42,503 nt of DNA from Rubritepida sp. (GTDB taxonomy: Bacteria; Pseudomonadota; Alphaproteobacteria; Acetobacterales; Acetobacteraceae): NCBI GenBank assembly GCA_028291455.1, contig JAQGHY010000213.1:1-42503 (forward strand). Direction: 5' to 3'. The notes beneath the pieces were generated by a model. That model saw nothing but the letters and a program-made list of their open reading frames with translations. It had not been told where the DNA came from and did not search any database. This document shows, piece after piece, positions 33,201-41,631 of this stretch. The translations under genes were made by a program, and so were the position numbers. Every line of letters begins with the position of its first letter. Position 1 is the first letter of the stretch.

Positions 33201-34681
33201 GCCTCGACGGCCCGACGCTGGCGCTGCTGGCCCATCCGACCGACCCCTTCGGCACGCTCCTGGTGATCGGCGGACGTAGCGAGGCCGAGGCGGTTGCCGC
33301 GGCGCAGGCGCTGGCCGCCGGCCGTGCGACGCTGTCCGGCGAGATGGCGCGCGTCGTGGCGCCGACCATTCCCGCTCGTGCGCCCTATGATTCGCCGCGC
33401 TGGATCCGCACCGACCGGCCGGTGATGCTGGGCAGCATGGTCTCGCGCGAGGACCTGCAAGCTTCCGGCTATTCCTCGGGCTCCATCCGTATTCCGCTGC
33501 GCACCGCGCCCGACCTCTACACTTGGCGCGGCCGCGGCTTCCCCCTCGACCTGCAGTTCCGCGCGCCGCCGGGCCCGGTGATCGACGTCGCCTCCTCGCG
33601 GCTCGACGTGGCTGTGTCCGGTTCCTACCTCCGCTCCTTCCGGCTGGCCGATCCCGAGTTCTTCCCGCCGCTGAGCGGCGCCTGGGATTGGGTTACGAGC
33701 CAGTTCGGCTTCAATTTGGAGACGCGCGGCGGCCGCGTCACCATCCCGCCCTATCTCGTCCTCGGCCGGGACGAACTGCAGCTCCGCTTCGACATGCGCC
33801 CCATGGCGCGTGGCGATTGCGTCGCCGTTCCCGCCGATATCCGCGCCTCGATCGAGCCTGAGAGCACGGTCGACCTCAGCCGCGCGCATCGCCATGCGCG
33901 GATGCCCAATCTCGGCTTCTTCGCCTCCTCGGGTTTTCCCTTCACTCGGCTGGCCGACCTCTCCGGCACCGCCGTGGTGCTGCCCGAGCGCGCCAATCCG
34001 GTGGAGCTGACCGCCTTCCTCGATGTGGTGGGCCAACTCGCCGCCACCGTCGGCATCGCCTCGACGGGAATCCAGGTCGTCACGGCCGGGGCGCTGCAAT
34101 CGGTCGCCGCGCGGGACCTGCTGGTGATAGGCACGCTGGGCCGCAACCCGGCGCTGACCACCCTGCTGCGCGACACGCCCATGCGCGTCGAGAACGACCG
34201 GCTCACTCTCGCGCTGCCCGATGCGCTTCAGGATGCACGCGCGGTCTTCTTGGATGCGCCGAGCCGGGCCGAGCGCGGCCGCGCCAGCGCCCTGGTGAAC
34301 GAAGGCACGGGCGAGGGGATGGCCGCGCTGCTGGGGGCGGAGAGCCCGTTGCAATCCGGGCGCTCCGTCGTCGCGCTGACGGGGGTGACGCCGGCCGCCA
34401 TCACGCAGCTCGTCGCCGCGCTGCGCGATCCGGACCTCGCCCCGCGCATCCAGGGCGACGTCGCGGTGCTGTCCGGCGGGCGGATGCAGAGCTTCCGCAC
34501 CGGCACGTCCTATGGGGTCGGCGAACTTCCCTGGTGGCTGCGCCCGCAGGTCTGGCTGGCGGAGCGGCCGGGGCGCCTGCTGCTGCTGATGCTGGGCGCC
34601 GCCGCACTGATCGGCGTGCCCTTCTTCTGGATGCTTCGCCGCCGCTCGCTTTCCCGGTTGCGCGGACGCACCCCTTCGTGA
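30221..34681 (+). CDS. bcsAB: fused cellulose synthase BcsA-BcsB (catalytic plus periplasmic subunit)
   Basis: One frame of 1486 residues encodes both synthase subunits. The BcsA half (about 1-735) has multiple membrane segments and a GT2 domain with ILDDG (185-186 Asp pair), DCD at 233-235, TED at 328-330 and QRLRW at 366-370. The gating loop is FNVTDKGGIL at 490-499. The PilZ domain keeps its c-di-GMP residues: RxxxR at Arg571/Arg575 and NxSxxG at Asn598/Ser600/Gly603. An internal signal-like hydrophobic stretch (about 735-756) ending APALAQ marks the join. The BcsB half follows, with a C-terminal membrane anchor (about 1452-1475). This fusion is known from Komagataeibacter AcsAB. It makes beta-1,4-glucan from UDP-glucose and exports it. 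Confidence 0.95.
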   Translation: MKVERFSEYVQTFPGPAPRRARLERLVAVILGFICAFFFITTPMEAEGQAWLTLGGIVVFLILNRSHSRKAGMVLVVMSVMISSRYLFWRATETLEFESVLQSILGSLLFGAELFAGALMTLSYIQTSYPLDRKPVPLPRDPETWPTVDVYIPSYNESLDLVRPTVFAAMNMDYPRDRLNVWILDDGRRPEFRDFAEECGCGYIIRPDNKGAKAGNLNHALRHTTGEYIAIFDCDHAPTRAFLQLTLGWLVRDKRIALVQTPHHFYSPDPFERNLARQRLVPNEGLLFYGAIQPGSDLWNAAFFCGSCAVIRREALEEVGGVPHVTVTEDCHCALKMQQKGWHTAYIRIPLAAGLATERLALHIGQRLRWARGMLQIMRTENTLFAPGLKWAQRFCYFIAGFGFLFALPRVIFLTSPLAFLFFGESVIAASPVAIIAYAGSHMFHAVGTTARLNGKHRHSFWSEIYEASLAVPLLPVTLLTLWDPSKGKFNVTDKGGILEAGYLDFRAELPNLIMLVLLGIGFAIGIWGICTTDFGSLEGNAYLLNSIWAGMCLIPLAASVAVGREREQSRVRARVEADLPGHLILPSGERLPAHSANLSLSGARLILDRALGVAEGDHVRVAFETGGEEVELKAEVIRWDGQEAYLQFVIENIADEAAVVRAFFGRPDAWLYWDHWPEDKPLRSLLNVVLATADVVFRKYRFGILRAAKPVAAAAAKVQAPRVSDVVAPRRHKVVATTTAAMLALGLAFAAPALAQTPDGSGAAVLPPGARVVTRSLRELGLSGPMQLRGIADLQGVLFGLRGDEVVTQARINVAGGASPALIPNLSQITLTLNDQFVGTIPMDASRQNFGPVEFPLDPLFFSEVNRLNFRFAGRYTTECNDPLSGLLWATVSDLSSVEMRIERLPPQRDLSRLPEPLFDRRILQGLVTLPMVLPEALGPAGLRAAAIAASWFAVQADYRGATFPVSRAIPDRGDAIVIAVGTDAVPGITMPRLDGPTLALLAHPTDPFGTLLVIGGRSEAEAVAAAQALAAGRATLSGEMARVVAPTIPARAPYDSPRWIRTDRPVMLGSMVSREDLQASGYSSGSIRIPLRTAPDLYTWRGRGFPLDLQFRAPPGPVIDVASSRLDVAVSGSYLRSFRLADPEFFPPLSGAWDWVTSQFGFNLETRGGRVTIPPYLVLGRDELQLRFDMRPMARGDCVAVPADIRASIEPESTVDLSRAHRHARMPNLGFFASSGFPFTRLADLSGTAVVLPERANPVELTAFLDVVGQLAATVGIASTGIQVVTAGALQSVAARDLLVIGTLGRNPALTTLLRDTPMRVENDRLTLALPDALQDARAVFLDAPSRAERGRASALVNEGTGEGMAALLGAESPLQSGRSVVALTGVTPAAITQLVAALRDPDLAPRIQGDVAVLSGGRMQSFRTGTSYGVGELPWWLRPQVWLAERPGRLLLLMLGAAALIGVPFFWMLRRRSLSRLRGRTPS

Positions 34682-34707
34682 GATTCTTCCGCCTGGGGGA
34701 CTATTCG

Positions 34708-37700
34708 ATGCGTCGCATGCCTGTAGCCCTGCTACTCGGGGGAGTGGCTTTGGGGCCTGCCGCCGCCCAGGTGCAACCGGTCGTAGGCGATGCTTCGGCG
34801 ACGGCTGCCGCGCCGGTGCGTGCGGTGGACATCCTGATTCGGCAAGCGGAGCGCTGGCTCGCGCAGGACAGGCTCGACCTCGCCGCATCCTCCGTGGAAC
34901 GCGCCCTCGCGGCCGAGCCGCGCAACACCACGGCCCTTAGCCTCGCCGCCCGCATCGAAGCCGGGCGCAACAACCGTACTGCCGCCGCCGGCTTCGCCAC
35001 CCGCCTGCGGGAAGCGGGTGCCACCGACGAACAGCGCGCCGTCGCCGACACGGCCTTGCGCGGTGCGACCATCGATCGCGCCGCGATCGAGGAAGCGCGT
35101 CGCCTTGCCCGCGATGGCCGCGCGGAAGACGCCGCCGCCCGCTACCGCGCCATCTTCGGCGCCGCTGGCCCCACGCCGGCTTTCGCGCAGGAGTATTATT
35201 CCGCGCTGGCGGCGACCCAGGGGGGTGCGGAGGCCGGACGCACGGGGCTCGCGCGTCTTGCCGAGGGCGCCGCCGCCACGCCGCGCTCGCGCCTCGCCTT
35301 CGCGCAGACCCAGACCTATCAGCCCGCCACCCGCGCCGACGGCATCCGCCGGCTGGCCGCGCTGGTAGGCGACCCCGAGGTGGGCGGCGAGGCCCGCGGC
35401 GCCTGGCGTCAGGCGCTGGTGTGGAGCTCGACCGATCCCGCCGCCACGCCGCAGATCCAGGCCTATCTCCAGCGCTTTCCCGACGACGCCGAACTTCGCC
35501 GCAGCATGGAGGCGGCGCGCACGGCCGTCGCACCGGCTGATCCCGGAGCCACGCTGCGCCGCGAGGGCTTCGCCAGCCTGGAGACCGGCGGCCTGCGCGA
35601 GGGCGCGCAACGCTTCGAGGCCGCCATCGCCGCCAATCCACGCGATGCCGATGCATTGGGTGGCCTCGGCATTGTACGGCTGCGCGAAAACCGTCCCGCC
35701 GATGCCCGCCAGCTCCTCGAACGCGCCGTCGCGGCCGATCCGGCACGCGCCCAGCAATGGCAGCAGGCCTTGGACGGCGCGAGTTACGGCCTGGAGCTCA
35801 CCGAGGCCCGCAACGCCCTGCGCCGCAACGATATCGATGCCGCCGACACCCTCGCCCGCAGCGCCCAACGCCGCACTGTCGAGGACCGGACGGATGCCGA
35901 AACCCTGCTCGGCCAGATCGCGCTGCGGCGTAACGACGCGCCTGCCGCCGAGCAGCGCTTCCGCACCGCGCTCGCTCGCCGCCCCGGCTTCGCCCCCGCG
36001 CGAGACGGGCTGGCCCAGGCCCTGCGGGCGCAGGGACGCCTTGCGGAACTGCCGCCGCGCCCCGCTGGATCGCCGGCACCGATCGCCGCTGGCGAGAGCG
36101 GCGGCGGGCAGGCCGTCCAGCTCCGCGCCGAGGCCAATCGCGGCATGGACCCCGTCGTCGCCGAGGCGCTGCTGCGCCAGGCCATGACCCTCTCGCCGAA
36201 CGATCCCTGGCTGCGGCTCGACCTCGCGCGTGCGCTGCGCCGCCAGGGCCGCGCCTCCGAGGGCCGTGCCCTGGTCGAGGAACTGGCAGCCCGCGAGGCG
36301 CGAGCGGACAACCTCTTCGCCGCGGCGCTCTTCGCGGATGAGGACGGCCGGACGGCTGATGCCGAGTCCTATCTCGGCCGTGTTCCGCCGGCGGGCCGGA
36401 GTACCGACATGTCGCGCCTTCAGGCCCGCATCCGCACTCAGCGCGACGTCGCGCGGGCGGCGATCCTGCTTCGGAGCAACACGGCCGAGGCGCGGACTCA
36501 GCTCCTGACCATCGCCGCCCGGCCGGACCCCTCGGGCGCTACGGCCGCTGCCGTCATCCGGGCTTTCGGCGTGGCCAATGAGCGCTTCGGCGCCGCCGAG
36601 GCCGCGCGCGTGGGCGAGGCGGCCAACCGCGCCGCCGGTGCGCCCGTCCGCATCGCCATCGCGGGTGCCTTGCTCGGGGCCGGGCTTGAGGCAGAGGCGA
36701 TGGCCCTGGCGGATCAGGCGGATGCCGGCACGCTCACCCCGGAACAGCGGCGCGACGTCGCCTCGCTGCGCGCGGGCATCGCCGTCCGCGCCTCGGACCG
36801 TCTGAACGACGAGGGCAACCAGGCGCTGGCCTTCGAAAGGCTGCGCCCGACCCTGGAGCGCGAGCCGGAGAACCTGGATGCCAACCTCGCACTGGCGCGG
36901 CTCTTCCAGGGCGCGCGGCAGCCGGATGAGGCGCTGCGGATCGCCGAGGGAATCCTGGCCCGCAACCCCCGGAACTTCGAGGCCCGCCAGGGCGCGGTGA
37001 GCGCGGCGATCGCGCTTCGCCAACGCAGCCGCGCCGAGACGCTGCTGGCCGAGGGCCGTGAATTCTTCCCACGCGACAGCCGCATCTCGCTGATGGAGGC
37101 CCGTATCGCGCGCGCCTTCAACGACGATGGCCGCGCCCGCCGCGCGCTGGAAACCGCCGAAGCGCAGCGCCGGGCCGAACTCGGCCAGTTCGCGGGCGTA
37201 CCGAACGGCGTGGCGACGAGCCCCTCCGGCGTGGCAAACCCATTCCTGCGCCCCGGCGCCACCGCGCCGCTGCCGAGCGTCGGCGGCGCGTCCGCCGTGC
37301 CGGCTGACCGTGTCTCGCGCGAGATCGCGCAGGAGCTCGCCGCGCTCGAGCAGGCCAATGCCGGCCGCGCCACCCTCACGGCCGGTCTGCGCCAGCGCTC
37401 GGGCAGCACAGGGTTGGACCGGCTGCAGGAGATTTCCGCCGTTGCCGAGGCCGAGATCACGCCGCCAGGCCTCGGCGGGCGACTGGCTGCCACGGTGGCC
37501 GGTTATTCGCTCAATTCGTCGAGCATTGCCCAGGATGCCACCACGCTGCAGCGATTCGGCACCAATGCGGCGAACGGAAACACCCAGTCGCCGCGCACCA
37601 CGGCGGCGGGCGTGGGCGTCGGCGTCAACTACCGGCGCGGCGACAGCTTCCGCGCGGATGTCGTGTCCTCGCCCATTGGCTTCCCCACCACGACCATCCT

Positions 37701-38436
37701 CGGCGGCCTCGAAGTCGCGCCGCAGATCGGCGGCGTGCGGCTGCGTCTGACCGGCGAGAGGCGCTCCGTAACCGATAGCGTGCTTTCCTGGGCGGGGCAG
37801 CGCGACGCCGCGACGGGGCGCAACTGGGGTGCCGTGGTCCGCACCGGCGGGCGGGCGCAGATGGAGATCCCGGTGGGGCCCGGCTACGCCTATGTCGGCG
37901 GCGGCTACTCCACCTTCGCGGGCCAGAACACGGCCGACAACAACCGCCTGGAGGCCGGCGCCGGCTTCGCCTATCCCGTCATCGGCACCATGACCGAGGG
38001 GCTGAGCATCGGCACCGACCTCGTCTACTTCGGCTACGACCGGAACCAGCGGTTCTTCACACTGGGCAACGGCGGCTATTTCAGCCCGCAATCCTTCACC
38101 TCCGTGAACCTGCCCGTGGATTACCGCGGACGTTCCGGCGACTTCAGCTATCGTGTCGGCGGAACCGTGGGCTATGCCGTGTTCCGCGAGGAGGCGTCGG
38201 TGCTCTATCCCAACGATCCCGCGCTGCAACGCCAAGTTCAGGCGCGGGCGCTGGCCAACTCAACCGTCCTGACGAGCTTCCCTCCGCAGAGCCGGCAGAC
38301 CTTCGTGGGCAGCTTGCGCGGCGATCTCGACTACGCGCTCACCCCGCGGATCAACCTTGGCGCGGTCTTCCGCTACGACAAATCAGCCGATTACGACGAG
38401 ACACGGGTGATGCTGCGGCTGAACAGCCGGTTCTAG
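34708..38436 (+). CDS. bcsC: cellulose synthase outer-membrane export protein BcsC
   Basis: The protein has 1242 residues from the ATG at 34708, with GGGGGA just upstream. A signal peptide (about 1-21, LLLGGVALGPAAAQ) is followed by roughly 850 residues of Ala-rich TPR-type helical repeats, for example YRAIFGAAGPTPAFAQEYYS and GGLGIVRLRENRPADARQLL. From about residue 900 to the end is the BcsC C-terminal beta-barrel. The NGGYFSPQSF motif is present, and the last residue is Phe, as in outer-membrane barrels. Length falls within the BcsC/AcsC range. It forms the periplasmic scaffold and outer-membrane pore for the glucan made by BcsAB. It starts 26 bases after bcsAB. Confidence 0.95.
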   Translation: MRRMPVALLLGGVALGPAAAQVQPVVGDASATAAAPVRAVDILIRQAERWLAQDRLDLAASSVERALAAEPRNTTALSLAARIEAGRNNRTAAAGFATRLREAGATDEQRAVADTALRGATIDRAAIEEARRLARDGRAEDAAARYRAIFGAAGPTPAFAQEYYSALAATQGGAEAGRTGLARLAEGAAATPRSRLAFAQTQTYQPATRADGIRRLAALVGDPEVGGEARGAWRQALVWSSTDPAATPQIQAYLQRFPDDAELRRSMEAARTAVAPADPGATLRREGFASLETGGLREGAQRFEAAIAANPRDADALGGLGIVRLRENRPADARQLLERAVAADPARAQQWQQALDGASYGLELTEARNALRRNDIDAADTLARSAQRRTVEDRTDAETLLGQIALRRNDAPAAEQRFRTALARRPGFAPARDGLAQALRAQGRLAELPPRPAGSPAPIAAGESGGGQAVQLRAEANRGMDPVVAEALLRQAMTLSPNDPWLRLDLARALRRQGRASEGRALVEELAAREARADNLFAAALFADEDGRTADAESYLGRVPPAGRSTDMSRLQARIRTQRDVARAAILLRSNTAEARTQLLTIAARPDPSGATAAAVIRAFGVANERFGAAEAARVGEAANRAAGAPVRIAIAGALLGAGLEAEAMALADQADAGTLTPEQRRDVASLRAGIAVRASDRLNDEGNQALAFERLRPTLEREPENLDANLALARLFQGARQPDEALRIAEGILARNPRNFEARQGAVSAAIALRQRSRAETLLAEGREFFPRDSRISLMEARIARAFNDDGRARRALETAEAQRRAELGQFAGVPNGVATSPSGVANPFLRPGATAPLPSVGGASAVPADRVSREIAQELAALEQANAGRATLTAGLRQRSGSTGLDRLQEISAVAEAEITPPGLGGRLAATVAGYSLNSSSIAQDATTLQRFGTNAANGNTQSPRTTAAGVGVGVNYRRGDSFRADVVSSPIGFPTTTILGGLEVAPQIGGVRLRLTGERRSVTDSVLSWAGQRDAATGRNWGAVVRTGGRAQMEIPVGPGYAYVGGGYSTFAGQNTADNNRLEAGAGFAYPVIGTMTEGLSIGTDLVYFGYDRNQRFFTLGNGGYFSPQSFTSVNLPVDYRGRSGDFSYRVGGTVGYAVFREEASVLYPNDPALQRQVQARALANSTVLTSFPPQSRQTFVGSLRGDLDYALTPRINLGAVFRYDKSADYDETRVMLRLNSRF

Positions 38437-38441
38437 CTGTG

Positions 38442-38473
38442 GCCGGATTGCTTCAGTCGGCGGAATATCCGGC
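38442..38473 (+). terminator. weak stem-loop after bcsC
   Basis: GCCGGAT (38442-38448) and ATCCGGC (38467-38473) are complementary with an 18-base loop, 5 bases after the bcsC stop. There is no T tract, so this could be partial termination or an RNA-processing stem. A second small hairpin, CAGAAG/CTTCTG, lies at 38502-38521 before wecB. Confidence 0.35.
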
Positions 38474-38547
38474 GAGTTAATATGCTGGGGAAAACAACAC
38501 GCAGAAGTTGAGTATCTTCTGTCTGGCGCACGCATTTAGCTGTTTGC

Positions 38548-39747
38548 ATGCGTGTAACCTGCGTGCTCGGCACTCGCCCCGAGGCCATAAAGTTTGCCCC
38601 GGTCATCCTCGCCTTGCGCGGCCGCCGGGGCATCGCATGCGACATCGTTTCCACCGGCCAGCACCGGGACCTGGTGCGCCAGGCCCTTGCCGGCTTCGGG
38701 TTGGTGCCGGACCACGACCTGGCGCTGATGCGCCCCGACCAGACGCTGACCCAGCTGACCACCGGAGCATTGGAAGGTCTGGCGCCCTGGCTGGACGACG
38801 CTAGGCCAGACTGGGTGCTGGTCCAGGGCGACACGACCACGGCAATGGCGGCGGCGATGGCCGGCTTCTATGCGCGCATTCGCGTCGGCCATGTCGAGGC
38901 TGGGCTGCGGACCGGCAATCCCCTGTCGCCTTGGCCGGAGGAGATGAACCGCAGCCTCATCACGCGGCTGGCCACGCGGCATTTCGCGCCCACCCCCATC
39001 GCCGCCGCCAACCTCCGGCGCGAGGGCATCGCCGAGGCGGCGATCACCGTCACCGGTAATACCGGCATCGATGCGCTGCTGATGGTGGCGCGGCGGACGG
39101 CGGGGGATACCGCGCTGGCGGAGCGCTTCGCCTTCCTAGATTCCCAGCGCCGGCTGATCCTCGTCACCGGTCACCGGCGCGAAAGCTTTTCCGGCGGGCT
39201 GGCGCGCGTGGCGGAGGCGATCGCCGAACTGGCGGCGCGGCCGGACGTGCAGGTGGTCTTCGCGCTGCATCTGAATCCACGGGCCGAGCGGCCAGCGCGG
39301 GCCGCACTCGGGCACCTGCCGAATGTGCACCTGCTGCCACCGCAGGAGCATGCGAGCTTCGTCTGGCTGATGCAGCGCGCCCACCTCATCGTCACCGATA
39401 GCGGCGGCGTGCAGGAGGAGGCGCCGAGCCTCGGCCGCCCGGTGCTCGTCACCCGCAACGAAAGCGACCGGCCGGAGGCGATCATCGCCGGCACGGCGCG
39501 GCTCGTCGGCACGGGTGGTGCGGAACTCCTGCGTGAGGCGGGGCGACTGCTCGACGATCCGCAGGCATGGCGCGCAATGGTGCAGGCCGGCAATCCCTAC
39601 GGCGATGGCGAGGCTGCGGGGAGGATCGTGGAGGCGCTGCTGGCCGATGAGCAGGACGCTATCAATCCGCCGGGACGCGGCTGGCCTCACCTTCCGGCGC
39701 GGCGCAGGGGTAGCGAGCTGCCTGCAGGCGCAGCGGTCGAACCCTGA
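38548..39747 (+). CDS. wecB: UDP-N-acetylglucosamine 2-epimerase (non-hydrolysing)
   Basis: The 399-residue enzyme interconverts UDP-GlcNAc and UDP-ManNAc, a precursor of surface polysaccharides. Family signatures are LGTRPEAIKFAPVI (7-20), STGQHRDLV, VQGDTTTAMA, HVEAGLRTGN, TGHRRESF and DSGGVQEEAPSLGRPVLV. The C-terminal 30 or so residues are extra, Arg/Pro-rich and outside the usual fold. The start ATG at 38548 has no good ribosome site. It follows bcsC by 111 bases. It is not a known cellulose gene, so it probably serves another exopolysaccharide or the envelope. Confidence 0.93.
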   Translation: MRVTCVLGTRPEAIKFAPVILALRGRRGIACDIVSTGQHRDLVRQALAGFGLVPDHDLALMRPDQTLTQLTTGALEGLAPWLDDARPDWVLVQGDTTTAMAAAMAGFYARIRVGHVEAGLRTGNPLSPWPEEMNRSLITRLATRHFAPTPIAAANLRREGIAEAAITVTGNTGIDALLMVARRTAGDTALAERFAFLDSQRRLILVTGHRRESFSGGLARVAEAIAELAARPDVQVVFALHLNPRAERPARAALGHLPNVHLLPPQEHASFVWLMQRAHLIVTDSGGVQEEAPSLGRPVLVTRNESDRPEAIIAGTARLVGTGGAELLREAGRLLDDPQAWRAMVQAGNPYGDGEAAGRIVEALLADEQDAINPPGRGWPHLPARRRGSELPAGAAVEP

Positions 39748-39847
39748 GTCCCGGCTACCGCGGAGTTCAGGCCGGAAAGCCGCCGTCGAGCGGTTGGAAA
39801 CTATGCTACCTCGGCGCAGGATCGCTTCGTAAACGAGAACCGTGACC

Positions 39848-41092
39848 ATGATACAGATCACTCATCCTGCTCTCAGGCTGGTCCTGGCAGTTGGCCTCTG
39901 CTTTGCCGGGGTGACCGATGCTGTAGCGCAGACGCCGGATGGTCCGGCTGGAATGGCATTCTATAACCCACCATCGCCGCTGCCGCCGGCGACGCACGGG
40001 ACGCCTATCTGGATGCGGGACGCGCCCACGGCCGTTGCACTGCCCGGCGCCGCTCGCAATCTTCTCGTCCTGTACCAGTCGCTGACGCTCGAGGGAGTTC
40101 CGGTCGCGGTTTCGGGGACGGTTTCGATCCCCAGAGGCCGACCGCCGGAGGGGGGCTGGCCGCTCATCACCTGGACGCACGGAACCACGGGCATCTCACC
40201 CGCATGTGCCCCGTCCCTGGATGTGCCGGGAGGCACCGAACACTATTATCTCGGCCCGAGCCGCGAGAGGCTCGATGGACTGGTCCGGCTTGGTTACGCG
40301 GTGGTGTTTAGCGACTTCCAGGGCCTCGGCGTGACCGGTGGAAGCATTCACCCCTTCCTGCAGGGCGAGGCGGAAGCCCGCGGCGCACTCGATATCATGC
40401 GGGCCGCGCGGCAGATCGACCGGGACATCGGCGAAAGCTATGCCGTCATGGGACATTCCGAGGGCGGACAGGCAGCACTGTTCACGGCGCAGTTCGGCCC
40501 TTCCTATGTGCCGGAGCTATCTCTGTTGGGAACGGTCGCCTTTGCGCCGGCGTCGGATATGGCCGGGCGTATTCAGGGCCTGACTTCCACCGCGGAGCCT
40601 TCTGGTGCGCTCGTCTACGCCATGTATTTCCTGCAGTCGGTCGCCTCCAATCACAGCGATATCGACCTGCGCCGCATCCTGACCCCGCAGGCTCTCGATC
40701 ACCTGCCTCAAACCCAGCGGGAATGTGTGTCACCCACGCTGGCGGCCGGCTACTGGGCCACGGCGATACCGCGGGACCAGTTTATTGCGGGCGCCGATCT
40801 GGCCAGCGTCATGCAGCTTGCCTTGGCGAACGACCCGGGTCGCGTCCGCATTTCCGCACCGGTGTTCATCATGCAGGGAAGTGCGGACGTCACCGTTCCG
40901 CCCGGCGGTACGGACCTGGTCGCGAGCAGCATGTGCGCGAATGGCAACGAATTGCTCTACAGCGTGCTTCCGGGCGCTGACCACGAATCCGTGGTTCAAC
41001 AAGGCAACGAGGCTGCTATTGCCTGGGTCCAAGCCCGGTTTCAGCGGCTCGCTGCGACCAGCAATTGTAGCGCCGGGGCTCCTCGTCAGTGA
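39848..41092 (+). CDS. secreted lipase/alpha-beta hydrolase family protein
   Basis: The protein has 414 residues from the ATG at 39848 (GTG at 39842 also possible). An N-terminal signal peptide (about 1-27, ending DAVAQT) predicts export. The alpha/beta hydrolase core has TWTHGTTG for the oxyanion region, the nucleophile elbow GHSEGGQAALF with Ser near residue 203, Asp in QGSADVTVPP, and His in GADHESVV. Length and pattern fit the secretory lipase (LIP) type. Cysteines near both ends (SPACAP, SSMCANG) may form disulfides. It is isolated, with an imperfect promoter region 39748-39847 upstream and a hairpin downstream. Confidence 0.85.
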   Translation: MIQITHPALRLVLAVGLCFAGVTDAVAQTPDGPAGMAFYNPPSPLPPATHGTPIWMRDAPTAVALPGAARNLLVLYQSLTLEGVPVAVSGTVSIPRGRPPEGGWPLITWTHGTTGISPACAPSLDVPGGTEHYYLGPSRERLDGLVRLGYAVVFSDFQGLGVTGGSIHPFLQGEAEARGALDIMRAARQIDRDIGESYAVMGHSEGGQAALFTAQFGPSYVPELSLLGTVAFAPASDMAGRIQGLTSTAEPSGALVYAMYFLQSVASNHSDIDLRRILTPQALDHLPQTQRECVSPTLAAGYWATAIPRDQFIAGADLASVMQLALANDPGRVRISAPVFIMQGSADVTVPPGGTDLVASSMCANGNELLYSVLPGADHESVVQQGNEAAIAWVQARFQRLAATSNCSAGAPRQ

Positions 41093-41152
41093 TGTAGGCG
41101 CGGCCTGGGCATCAATGAGCCCGGGCCCGAAACCGTTTTCCTCGCGTTACAC

Positions 41153-41195
41153 GCACCCGGCCTAGGTGGCTAAGCCCTCAAGCCTCGCCGGGTGC
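41153..41195 (+). terminator. stem-loop downstream of the lipase-like gene
   Basis: GCACCCGGC (41153-41161) is the exact complement of GCCGGGTGC (41187-41195), with a 25-base loop that contains a further GGCT/AGCC pairing. It lies 60 bases after the stop. No T tract follows. Confidence 0.45.
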
Positions 41196-41330
41196 ATGCC
41201 GATCCGATGCAGGATGTTCGATCGGCTTCTAAGCACAGCCATCCGATGATGCGGACTAATGCCAAGACAGCTGAAACTCTGGCATGTAATTTCTTGCGAA
41301 CGACACCTACAGTCAGCTATTTGCGGGAGC

Positions 41331-41540
41331 ATGTTACAGTATAGGTGTAATTTTTTCCCACATAATGCCGTTCAAAATAACTTATGTTAGAAAACATATC
41401 ACATTATTATTATTTATGGTAGATTTATTGTATTATGGCGCCAAGTTCCGCTGTAGCATACCAAAGTTGGAAAGCAACCAATAGACAGGCCAGTAGATCT
41501 CATAGAAATTGCTAAAAATATTTCAGTTGATTGCAGCGAA
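41331..41540. other. AT-rich gene-free segment
   Basis: Hand count over 41341-41520 gives 58 G/C of 180 bases, about 32%, against a strongly GC-rich surrounding. It contains TTATTATTATTTA and a perfect inverted repeat TATGTT-AGAA-AACATA at 41383-41398. The whole interval 41093-41631 has no gene I can support. It may hold the promoter of the membrane protein at 41632 or be a remnant of foreign DNA. Confidence 0.6.
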
Positions 41541-41631
41541 CCCCAAACTTTTACCTGATTAAGTAGTTCCCCAGGTACCGGCGGCCCCGCACGTCGGGCG
41601 CGTCCCAACGCCTGCCTGAAGGAAACCCAAA

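Noticed and set aside
30191-34888. Very long open frame on the minus strand opposite bcsAB
   Set aside because: It mirrors the GC-biased third positions of the real gene, has no recognisable domain and is His/Arg/Gly-rich. The plus strand encodes a complete BcsA-BcsB.
34732-38235. Long minus-strand open frame opposite bcsC
   Set aside because: Composition is that of a shadow of an Ala/Arg-rich coding strand; no start signal or domain is seen, while bcsC is clear.
41414-41608. 64-codon minus-strand frame in the AT-rich region
   Set aside because: No ribosome site, no hydrophobic or domain pattern, and mixed base composition across the AT/GC border.
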